From: Caenorhabditis elegans
Lineage: Eukaryota > Nematoda > Chromadorea > Rhabditida > Rhabditidae
Reading direction: 5' to 3'
DNA: 64,000 nt
Assembly: GCF_000002985.6 (NCBI RefSeq)
Contig: NC_003284.9
Span: 10,974,001 to 11,038,000, forward strand
Shown: positions 1 to 11,400 of the stretch, one piece after another
Position numbering within the stretch: position 1 is the first letter of the stretch
How the letters are laid out: every line of letters starts with the position of its first letter
The notes under the pieces: model-generated
The model's input: only the letters and a program-made list of their open reading frames with translations
Databases searched by the model: none
Told to the model about the DNA's origin: nothing
Made by a program: the position numbers and the translations under genes

Positions 1-560
1 AGTATCAAGCTTCCACTGACCAAAAAAATAATTAACGTGCACTTATCAAAAAAGATTAAACACGCACTGACCAAAGAAAATATTACACGTGCACTGACCA
101 AAGAAAGTATCAAGCTTCCACTGACCAAAAAAATAATTAACGTGCACTTATCAAAAAAGATTAAACACGCACTGACCAAAGAAAATATTACACGTGCACT
201 GACCAAAGAAAGTATCAAGCTTCCACTGACCAAAAAAATAATTAACGTGCACTTATCAAAAAAGATTAAACACGCACTGACCAAAGAAAATATTACACGT
301 GCACTGACCAAAGAAAGTATCAAGCTTCCACTGACCAAAAAAATAATTAACGTGCACTTATCAAAAAAGATTAAACACGCACTGACCAAAGAAAATATTA
401 CACGTGCACTGACCAAAGAAAGTATCAAGCTTCCACTGACCAAAAAAATAATTAACGTGCACTTATCAAAAAAGATTAAACACGCACTGGCCAAAGAAAA
501 GATTGAACGTGCACTGACCAAAGAAAATATTGAAGGCGCACTGACCGAAGAAAAAGAAAA
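1..560. repeat. 105-bp higher-order minisatellite in a pxn-2 intron
   Basis: A tandem array with a 105-bp period: the same start recurs at 1, 106, 211, 316 and 421. Each period is built from four related subunits of about 27, 27, 27 and 24 bp, most containing CACTGACCAAA. Copies are almost identical up to about 480, then degrade. The plus strand stays open in one frame because 105 is a multiple of 3, giving a 35-residue repeat rich in Lys, Thr and Ile. It continues past the left edge. On the minus strand it lies in a pxn-2 intron that starts at a clear donor (670), so I read it as intronic satellite DNA, not a gene. Confidence 0.9.
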
Positions 561-3500
561 CACGTGCATGTGTAAATTGAATAGAACCAAACTTTTTTTT
601 CACATTGGTTTTTTCATACATTTTTTATAAAATTATTATCTCTGTGAAACAATTAAACAAATTTTCTCACCTCATGGAATCTATTAAACAATTTTTCTGT
701 CAATTCTTTGTTGAGAACTTGATCGGGTCTTGGCATTTTAATTGGTGCAGCAAACAGGCCACGTAGCAATGGATCAACGCCACCTTCAGAGACTAGTCTT
801 TCCGGAGCAAAGAAAGCCTGAATATACGTTTAAATGAGAATGAAAACGATTCAAATACGCTTACGTTGTGCAGAGGTAAATGTCCCTGTTTTGTCTCTTT
901 GAAGTCCTTATCGAAACGGAAAAGATGAGTATTGATTAAAGTATGAGCGAATCTCAAAGCTGCGGTTGCAAACTCATTTGCAATTGTTGGATTGACATCT
1001 GGATTGTATCCTTTGTACTCTCCAATTATTGTGTTATATGTTGCCTTTCCAAGAATTTTGGGGAGCCAAGCATTGTAGGTGATGTGTTGCAGCATAGCAC
1101 CAATCAACTTTCTAGTTTCTGGAAAACTTGCAAGTTTTATAATTTATTTTCCAAGCATTTATGACTTTATTCCTAAGAAATCGTAAACTCCAAAAAGTTT
1201 TTTTCGCTTCACAATGCAAGAAAACTATCAATCTAGTAATAAAATTTTAACTTGGAACACTCCAAAATCGAATCTTTATTTCGTTGGATTTATATTGAAA
1301 TTTTCAAAAATTCAAACAACAGGTACCTTGGAAAATAGTTTCACCATCCCAGTTTTCGTTAACTTCCAACAATCTCGATGCAATTCTGTTGTGTTCTCTG
1401 AGGAATATGGTGTGCATGCTCATGAGACCCAGCTGAAAATAAAATGAATTTTGTATTGTATTCCAAGTGAAATGTAAACCTGTTCATTGGCCCTGACATC
1501 TCCGGCAAGGAAACACTTGATCGGATTCTCGCGGGAAAAGTTACGACGGCAATCCATGTCGGAATCTTTTTCAAACGGCATGTATGGTTTATTCGCTCTA
1601 AATTTCAGAATTTTGTTTTGAGATACATGTTTTTTATTCAAAAGGTTTGTAAGACTCACCCGGAAACAATATCAAATCTTAAAAGTCCATGATCACTGTA
1701 CAAGTCTCTCAGTTCCAGAGCCTGTTCTTCACTGTTTCCATAAATTCCGGATGCATCAAGATAAGATGTTAGAAGATTCAATTGATCGCGGTAAGTTACT
1801 CGTTGGAAAATTGGCGATGTTTCTCCACTTCCACACGCAGCTCCATTCCGCTCGAATTCCATGCAAGGATGTTTTTGATACAATCCAGTATGAAGTTTTG
1901 GGTCATCAGCTTCCAGTTGAATGTTAAAGCACGGATCTGCGTTTTCGCAAGTTCTATTGCAGAATGCTCCCTCCTTGTAACTGTGTCGGGTGAGGGCTGG
2001 AGCAGTGAGTGTGAGATCGTGATCTGAAGAAAAATTGTGTATTTTTATAGCATATCTCGGTCTTTTGAATGGATTGAATGTTTTTTTCTTGTAAGTTAGC
2101 ACTGTAATGATCTCCAAAATTAATTTTCGAAGAAGCTATTGAAATGTTTTCACATTCTTAATCCTAATATCGTTTCACCAACACAATGTTAAAATCACGC
2201 ACCAATAAATTGCCCCCATTGCATAGTCATTGCACTCAAATGACTATGCGGCGTAGTTTCATCTGTTCCAATTAGCACTCTTGACACTTTCCGAGCATTC
2301 GGCACTTCATATCCATTGTATCGTTTTCCTTTTTCCCAGCCAACTGGTGTATTGAATCCGTTCTCATATCTTGGAGGTAACAGACGCATGAATGCCATCT
2401 CGGAAACTCCCCACCACGGATGTTCATGGTTGTTGCACTGACCATCATATGATCTGTATTTTGAGAAAAAGCAGTGATCTTCGCAACTTTCTGCAAATTG
2501 GCCAGTTTGACAACCAGATTTTTCCATCAACGTCTGAACATAGGATACTGGCAGAACGGCTTCGTAGGACACATTTGGGGAGATCATTGCAGATTCGAAT
2601 GCAAGTCCTGAAAGATTTTATTGTTTTTTTTTTCACATAAACTTTTACAATTACCATTATCGATGTGCATTTGAACTAATCGGATGCTTTCTTCATAGAT
2701 CTCTCGTGCCTTTCCAAGATCAACCTTTTTAAGGTTTATTGCAAATTTGAAAAGCTTACTTAAATCATTTGGGCTTTCAATCTTATCCATTCTTTGTTGG
2801 TCTTTTGTTGATGACAAAGCTCTGAAGTATAGTTACTGTTTGTTTTTCTACAATTGTTATATCTTAAAACTTACTTTTCCACCTTCTGTTTTGCTTCTTT
2901 TGCAATTTTTTCAATTGTTGAGTCATCAAGGAGTTTATCAACTTTTTCTGTCAATTCAGCACCAACTAGCAAATTCGCGGTGGCAACTGCCGAGCCAACA
3001 CTATTTACTGCTTGACAGGTAAACACACCGGAGTCGTGGCGGGTAACTTTTTCAATAGTTAATTCAATATTGTTATCAGATATCTGAACAAAAGGTTATC
3101 ATTCATTCCATTTCAACATCGACTCACCGTGTATCTAGTGTTTCTACGTGGAATTCGAATTCCTTCAAAAAGCCAAACGACGTCAGGAACTGGAAATCCT
3201 TTAGCATTACAACGAAGTGTTACTTGTTGTCCAATAGTTGCATTAGTATCCATCGGTGCATCAATAATAACTGGTTGTTCACTTCAAGTTGTTTAGATTA
3301 ATCAGTATTTTCAATGTTTTAAAGTTTTTTTTTAGATACTCAACGTTTTCAACTTTTCTATATATATAATCAATGCTTACCTTTCTTTCAAAGACACAGA
3401 AAAAATATGAGACTTAGATTCTTCACCATTAGAGGCAACACACTCGTACTGACCAATGTCAGTGTTCAGAAATGGGAAGATTTTCAGAACTGATCCGTTT

Positions 3501-5265
3501 TTGGTAAGTTTGTGTTTGCGTGACTCCGTCAGTTTCTGAAATAAATAATGCTTAAAATGATCATTTGTTAAATTATAAACTTACTTGTTTTTCAAACAAC
3601 CAAGTTATAGTCGGAGTCGGTTCTCCAGATGCTTCGCATTTAAGCTCCAAGGTTTCACCGTCACGGGATGTTGTGTCTAGCTGTTTGTGTTCAAATACTA
3701 TCTTTGTATCTATTTCTGGCATTGTAGTCATTGTCACGACGCTTTCTGTGGTATCCATTGAATCCATAGTTGACGTAGTCATGGGCTCCATTGTGGTTGT
3801 TGTGATTGGTGGTTCAGTAGATGACGAAGCTTGCATTTTCTTTTGCATGTGAATTGACTGCTTTTGACGGTAGAATGCACATTGATAGTTTCTAGTAAAT
3901 TGTCCATTCGAGAGAAGAGAACCATCCTTGTCACGCGCAAAATGAGCTGTGTGTCTGGCTTCCTTATTACTGGAATTATTAGGTTTTAATTGATTATTCT
4001 CTTTTTTACTTACTTCTCTAAGAATATTGAATCATAATGATAACCCTCCATTTCATTATTTGGACAGCTCATTTTGAACATTCCATCATCAGTTTTGCTG
4101 TATTCAGGCTTTTCACATTCCAGGTTTTCTATCGAAAGCTGAAAATTATTATTTTAAATTTCTAGCGTTAAAAGTTGATTTGAGACATACATTTCTGAAG
4201 ACATAGTTCCTTAGTCCTTTTGGGAAAAAGCACTTGCCAACAATGAATATGTTCTGATTGGAATGAGCAAACAAAGAATCAGCAAATTGTTTTACATTAA
4301 CCATTCTTAATTTAAAATTATTCAGTCAATATTGTTGCTCTGAATTACCTGCAATCACAACTCCAAGGATTTCCTGCCATTTTGACTGTTTTCAAAGTGG
4401 GAACCATTCTTGAATTGAAAAAATCATGAGGCAGAGATTGAATGCGATTGCGTTGAATAAGAAAAGTTTGCATGTATGGACTATGAGAAACCAACTGAAA
4501 TTAATAATTATTGGTCTTGAAAACATAACAATTAGAATTTTTACACTTTTTTTTCACATTTGGTTTTTTTTGGCTATTTTCATAGTTTCTAAATAAAAAT
4601 GACAAAGCTACATTCTCCATTCAAATTTTTTTTAAATGTTTAACAAATCTGATTACAAAAAATCATTAATTTCTAGTACAAATTATACCAAAGTTCAGAA
4701 GTATCAAAATGTTGTAGAAGCTTACACATAGACTTATAACTGAACATATTATCTGAAAAATGCAACATACATCATTGTCAAGTCTTGATATTTCATTATG
4801 AACCAGGTTTAAGCTCACAAGAGCATTTGGTGCTGTTGATAGCTTGGGAACGTATCGAATTTTATTCCAGGAGAGATCAAGGTATTTTAATCCAGGAAAA
4901 CTGTCTAGCAACGTCTGGAAGGTGTTAACTTTGTCACAGAGCATAGATACATAGTACAGCTTACCTCTTCAATATCTCGAATGGAGTTGTTTGATAAATC
5001 GAGATATTGCAGATTTGGTAGTGCTTGAAAATTGGATTTGCTTAGAGAGTTAAGCAAATTATTTGAAAAATACAAATTAGTAGTTGCAATTGGTATATGT
5101 CCAGGAATTGCGGTAAGATCTGTATTAAATACTTTAGTTAAAACAATACAATCCACAAACATTACTTTTTCCTTCACAATGAACATCTAAACCAGCACAT
5201 CTGCATTCCGAAGGACACGCTGTGGAGAGTGAAATTCCAATCAGCAAGAGGAATTCTAAGAGCAT
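1..5265 (-). CDS. pxn-2: Peroxidasin, 3' end cut off by the window edge
   Basis: Extracellular matrix haem peroxidase. Peroxidasins form sulfilimine cross-links in collagen IV; C. elegans PXN-2 acts in basement membrane integrity, embryonic morphogenesis and axon regeneration. Seventeen exons read in phase: 5265-5166, 5120-4965, 4914-4771, 4494-4349, 4305-4191, 4138-4014, 3969-3585, 3535-3381, 3281-3128, 3083-2875, 2821-2655, 2607-2203, 2023-1660, 1597-1480, 1432-1327, 1118-865, 817-671, about 1083 residues. Order: signal peptide ([16 protein letters not shown]), Cys-rich N-cap, leucine-rich repeats, LRR C-cap, Thr-rich linker, two Ig domains, peroxidase. Visible catalytic residues: the distal Asp-His in DHDLT (about 755), the Arg in LREHNR (about 924) and the proximal-type His in RFAHTLI (about 1005). 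The rest of the peroxidase domain lies off the edge. Paralogue choice (pxn-2 rather than pxn-1) rests on neighbouring X-linked genes. Confidence 0.9.
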
Positions 5266-8200
5266 ACCTAAACAATTTTGATAAACTTGAAGGATATAAA
5301 AAATCTTTAGGATTATTGCGAAGGCAAAATAATAATTATATTTATGGAATGATGACTGGAAATTTCATTATCTTTTCAAAAGAAATAATTGAGTTTTGTT
5401 TAGTAAATAGAATATAATGAGGCTCTTATACATTATTCATTCACTCAATTAATTTATCACAAAAGACGATAGAAATAGAATAAAACTCAAAAACCAAATG
5501 GTGCAATTGGATCACAATGAAAGCCAGCTAGAGGGACCGTCATCAACGCAATGGGCCCACAGCCACAAATAAACGCCGACAAGTGTACGGACTGCGTTAG
5601 AGGTAACAGAAAAAACCGCACGCTCACACCAGATGCCCCTGTCTGCTGCGCGGTCATATCAATTTCTCTTTTGTCTTTTTCTTTCATCTACTCATTCATA
5701 TTACTTCTATATTTTTTCTTCACTCGAAATTTAACCTTTCCGTCCGTTCCATCATATCATATCATCACAGATTTGTTGCAACGCAATCAGTTTTAGACGG
5801 TGATTGATCGCATCTTCTTCAAAAATGAGACAGTTATTGGGAAAATGAGGCAATGTGGTTTGATAGAAGAAGTGTGTAACTTCGCAGATGAACCCCTCCT
5901 TTTGTGAATATCAAACGAGACCCGCAACTCGACGAATGTATCTTGCGGAACAGTTGAGCCACGACAAATGCTGACCAGACGCCTCTAATTCCCTTTGTCT
6001 GCAAGAAAATGATTGAATAATAATATTCTTATTATTTCACATTAGTTCCAAATAATTGGTAAATTTCAGAAACTAAATTTTAACATGTTCCTGCTAAATA
6101 TAATGAATTTAGACGGATTTCATTTTCTTAAAAATGTTTTCAGATTTAAACAGTTTAAAAACCAAACTCAGTTGCTAATTGATTGTTTTGCAAGAACTTT
6201 TACTGAATCGTTTTAAAATCTTATTTGGATTGAACGTAAATATTATTTAAAAAGTAATATCTATGTATCTATGTATTAAAATAATTGAGAAACTCCCTAA
6301 AAAGTGAATAAATACGAATTTTCACTCGAAGCATAAAATTAATGTTTTGTTCCTATTTTAGTTTTTAATTAGTTTTATCGCAAAAATAAGAAGTGGGTTG
6401 ACACTCTCAGAGATATACAACCTCCGATGAACTTCTGGGTTTTGTTATGGACTACTCATGAAGCTGATACATATTTGAAATATTTTTTATATGTTTGGAA
6501 CATTTAATTGGTTATTTTTGAATTCAAAACTAATTTTAGTAACAACCTGATGTGATCTTTAAAAGATACACTGAAAATGTTGAAATAAACAATAGTTTTT
6601 GATGTATACGTGTTTGAACAACAAAGACAAATTGTTGCAAAACCAAAAATATCAAAAGGCACAGATCCTTTCGATTTGTTTGATGCCATTATAAATAATT
6701 GATTCAAAAATTCACTAAAAAGTCTAGCTTGTCGTTTAGCATCTGCCTCTACAAAATTTTCCACATAACGAGGAAAATCATATTCAAACATATCATGTCA
6801 AAAAATAGAAATCACCAACAAGTGTGCTGCCATAATGATAATAACTCTCGAACGTATTAGCTAAAATTACAAAAGTGTACTGTATTCTTTCACCTCCCAA
6901 TTTCCAAAAAATTTCAGAGATTCTTAAACCACATAATTTTTCCTGATATGTACAATTATAAATTATTAGCTATAGTTCAGAGGAAAATAGAACTTGACTG
7001 AATACGGAAAAACTTTTTGAAAACATATTTCTTGGTTGTCTTGAATGTCAAAAGCTGAGTAATTGCCACTGCTTGACTGCAAATGAAGAATTTCAAACAC
7101 TTTTTTTAAAACTGAAACTAATATTTGTTCAGTTTAGCACTATAGAAATGAATTCAAACAATTTGCCATTCAAAACTATTCCACCTTTCACGGTTTTGTA
7201 TTATATGGTAGGTACGCAAATTTTTAAAGTTCACGTTTGGTACTTGTGTATTACGTGCCCTTATTTCTAAATCCAATCAAATGTTGTTAATTTCTTTCTC
7301 CATTTAAATTTAACGTGTTGTACATTTTTTTTTCTCTTTAGGCTTAGAAATGGTTATTTAAGCCTGAAAATACAAAAATATGCTACATGTTTTTATTTGT
7401 TATAATTCAACAACATTATTATTAAAATGAGCGCATGCAACACACAAGTACCACGTTTGCTGATTTTTCTTGCTGTGTTCAATAAATACTGAAAATCAAT
7501 TTCCTTCTAAGTGAGCTTGTTGCAACTAAAACAAAGTTTGGGTGGGTAACAACAAAACTTTGATAGCTTGTTGGTACTAAATGTTTACAATTTTCAGTAA
7601 ACGTGCGCCTTGCCTTATCAGCAAAAAACGTTGAATTTGACCGCAGAGCGGCATTCCGCTGACAGTTTTCTTTGAGGTTGCAGAGCAAAAAAAATATCTC
7701 AAATTATGTTTAACTTGGTATTATTTTTATTGTAGTAAAATGATATTATTTTTATTGTAGTATTATTATTTTTAAGTCATTTTTAAAAACCCGTAATTTC
7801 TTTACTCCGTCCGAATATACTATATGTTAACCTTTGTGGTTGACGTTTGAAGTTAAACAAAATTAATATCAATTCAATATTTTTCGTCTTACCAAAAATG
7901 CCTGTTTAATATTCCCAATCACTCACCAAAGGAGTGATTCGAAAAAAGTATTGCAATATTACTTTTCTTGATACTGCAAGTATGAATATTTCAAATTAAT
8001 AATGCTGATAAATGTCAGTGCCGAAAACTCCAATAATTTCATAGACAATTATCTTACCCCCAACTAATATTTGCTCATTGTCTTTTATTTGTATTCCTGA
8101 ATTGCAGCAGTCTTTGTAGGGCAGTCTCTCTATCAACACAATTTTGCTCTCGGTGATCGTTTGGCAATTCTATCATCTTTTGCTTTCCTTGCTGTTCCCG

Positions 8201-8380
8201 ATCTTTAGTCAATCAAACATTGTGAATTATGAATTATTGTTAACACTTTTTTTAAAGTGCGTTTACAAACTTTAAGTTTTCTTGTGTTTTTCTTTGCTGC
8301 CTCTGCGCCTTGCATTCTCCCATTCAAATCCCGTTTCCACAAAAATATTTCCAAGTTTTTTTGAAAATTTTTTTTTACAG
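5266..8380. other. Divergent intergenic region between pxn-2 and ver-4
   Basis: No coding exon is supported. It holds the 5' flank of pxn-2, including a possible acceptor (TTGTTTAG) directly before its start codon, and the upstream region of ver-4. About 5575-6000 is a higher-GC block with a diverged copy at 15150-15520, upstream of ver-3 (listed separately). Around 7715-7770 is a short tandem duplication of an AT-rich unit. Confidence 0.6.
5575..6000. repeat. Upstream block A of the ver tandem duplication
   Basis: Shares ordered matches with 15150-15520: GCCGACAAGTG, then CACCAGATGC, GCGGTCATATCA, a pyrimidine-rich stretch, GATTGATC, ATGAGAC with GTTGGGAA-like sequence, and finally ACAAATGCTG/ACAAATGTTG. 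Both blocks lie about 2.5-3.4 kb upstream of a ver gene. The simplest reading is that the duplicated unit included upstream DNA and that this part diverged slowly. It could be an enhancer or only a remnant. Confidence 0.65.
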
Positions 8381-8428
8381 AAACGTATGAAACGATGACT
8401 TCAAAATGGTTTGAACCGTGACTTAGAG
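8381..8428 (+). promoter_or_regulatory. ver-4 5' UTR with acceptor and three upstream ATGs
   Basis: A strong acceptor (TTTTTTTACAG, ending 8380) sits 48 nt before the ver-4 start, where nematode SL trans-splicing would be expected. The leader holds upstream ATGs at 8387, 8395 and 8406, each opening an ORF of eight codons or fewer that stops before the main start. Confidence 0.6.
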
Positions 8429-11400
8429 ATGAGAGTTTCCTTGACTGAGTTTCTCGTTTTGGCTCAGGTCGTTACAACTCTGCAACCAATAACCATCAAA
8501 GTAGACTTCCATGAAGTTAAGGTACGTTTTTAGAAACTATTTGATACAGTATAATTCAATGAACCGTATTGATTTCTGCTTCTGGTGTATGCATTTTTTA
8601 AAAGTGTTTTTGAACTACGATTTGAACTAAGAATAAAGGTTTACTTTTTAAACTTAAAGCTATTATTTTTGTGTATTCATGCTGTAACGTAAAACATGCT
8701 CTTTTGCAATAATTTGTAAACCATTCTAGAAAATTGAACAGCAAAGATATTTAATTTAAAACATTGATGATGATTCAACTACATTTTATTTTTTTCTTGC
8801 AATTTATTTGTCATTCTTCTTGCAAATTTCATATTCTCAATGTAAAACTTAACACGGTCAATATACATCTTTAGTCATTCAGCTTACAAACTCTCAATCT
8901 ATGCATTCTTTCAATTTTCAGCATCATGAGAGTATTGGTGATTATGTTGAATTGGTAGAAGGCAAAAACAGAGACATCAGTCTAACATGCTACGGACAAC
9001 ACAGTTAGTTTTTTTTTCAATTTGAAAAAAACTGTGCAAATCAGTGGTATACAAACCTGCTATCAACTGATATCTTTGACGTGTGACTAGGGTTGAAAAT
9101 AGAAACGATCTCAATTTTATCGCAAAATTAATTTATCCTTAGCTCTAATTTATCGAAAGGTTTAACATGCCAAAAATGCACATGTACCGTATTTCTTCTA
9201 TTAATATGGCTGCAATACTATTTTTCGATGGTCTTCCCGCTTGCAATACTAATAGGGAGTGCAAGACTATTAGGGAGTGCAATACTAATTTTCAGAACAT
9301 TTTTCTGACTTTGAGCTTACTAGTTTTTTTCTGAAAAAGCTCGAATCTTTATGTAAAAATTCAGAACATTTGATTTTAATTGTAACATATAAGTTCAAAA
9401 ACTTCAATCTCGTAGAAATATTGTGAAAAACTGTTGCAAAATAGGCAAAATTTTTTGTTGAAATCCTGAAATTAACGAGACGGGTTTGCAATAAAAAAAA
9501 GTAAACGCAAGACTATTAGGGAGTGCAAGACTAATAGGGAGTGCCATACTAATTTTCGGAAGGTCTCCGAGGGGCAATACTAATAGGGAGTGCAAGTCTA
9601 ATAGGGAGGCCATATTAATAGAAGATATACGGTATTTTGTTGTTAAACGAGTACAATCGATTTATGTTTTAGAGAATCTTAAAATTGAACCACCCAAAAG
9701 AGAAGAGCATGCTGGATTTCCGGAAATTGGTATAAGAACATCTGCAGAATGGAAGAAAAATGAATACTGGTTTCTGCTGAAGAATGTCCGGCAATGTGAC
9801 ACGGGATCATATTATTGCGTTTCTGATGAGTTTAAAGAATCAATGCTTCAGAATACTGTGCATATCTTTGTACGCAAATTAGATATTTTTGTTCCACTCA
9901 AGACAATATACCATGAGCATAATGGAAGTGAAATAATTATTCCTTGTAAAACAACAAAATTTGTTGACACGAAAAACGTTGAACTATATGTCAATCAAGT
10001 GAAATTGAATTCTGCATTACAAGGATATGATCAACGTTATGGTTTTAAGCTTACAAAAAATATGTATACAATGAAGCCAAATTCGACAGTGTTTTTTGAA
10101 TGCAAATACACAAATGATTCAAATCAAGATTTGGATTATTACATTTCGAATAGCGATCCCGATGCAACTTTGATTGACCAGTATTTTTTTTACTGGGAAA
10201 AAAGCAACGACGTACCATATGTAGGGAACAATTATTCAATAACATGCCATTTAGTCTACATAGGATCCGACTCACTGCGACCACTTAATCATCAAGAAAT
10301 TGTTCTTGAATGCCCTCAAAATCAATGCGATGGAGGGGTAAAATATTCTGAATGTGTTTTTTTGAATGTCGGTAATTATTTTCAGTATAACAATCAAAGT
10401 GCTCACGAAATAGAAAAAAGAAGTTCTGGACTCAGATTTGGCGATCCATCATCACAAGATATAGTTGAGAAAAATACAATGCTTAGATATGATCGACTTA
10501 GTGTTTATGATCGGAAAACATCGAGAACAGTCAATTTTCAAAATTTAACTTCAGAAGATTCTGGAATTTATAGATGCACTTGGAGGAACAGAAGCAAAAC
10601 GAATATTGTGCTTGACTATGATCTCAATTTCAATCAAAAGGGAACTCAGATCAAAATCATCGAAACTAGCAAGCAGCGGCTGAAAATGAGGAAAAATGAA
10701 TCGACTTTGTTATTTGTAAAATTTGCAGTTTTTCCAATCAACAAGAAGAATTATACAGCAAAGTGGTCCAGGTTGTATAATTCGACAGTCGAAGGAGGTC
10801 AACAAGTTGAAACAATCCGCAACGGCTTTTTTCGTCAAATTACTACAAAAACATCAGGGAGAAATGTTTTTTTGGAGACACTTAATTTAAAGTCTCCAAA
10901 AATCGAAATGAGTGGAATGTAAGTTGTCAAATTGCATAATGATAATCCACAAAAAATCAAGAAAACTGTTTTCAAATTCAATAATACATAAAAAGAAACA
11001 ACCATCCAGTTGAATTTTCCAGCTACGTTCTCTCCATTTCTAACATGGACATAGTGCAACAAGTTAAGTGGATTATTGAAGTTGAAAACGATGAGCCAAA
11101 TGCACAGTTGACAATTCGTGATCCGTTGACTCTAAATATATCGAATCAACTATTTCTTCCTTTAAACACCAATCTGTCGATTTTTTGTCTCGCAGTCTCA
11201 AGCTCTCCAACGGATGTTATCTTTGAGTACAGAACAGATGAAAATGAGTGGTTTCGTGGATTTTATAAAAACAAACTAAGAAAAATTGATGATACATTTG
11301 AGAAAGGATTCATCTATAACTTTGTACTTGCTAAACGAACCGATTTCAAATGTATTAATGTGAAAAAGGTAGTTAAGGAATCTTATTCTTTTTTTTCTAA

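Noticed and set aside
1-630. Lys/Thr-rich repeat protein on the plus strand
   Set aside because: The open frame follows from a period divisible by three. It lies in a pxn-2 intron on the other strand and has no start or splice context of its own.
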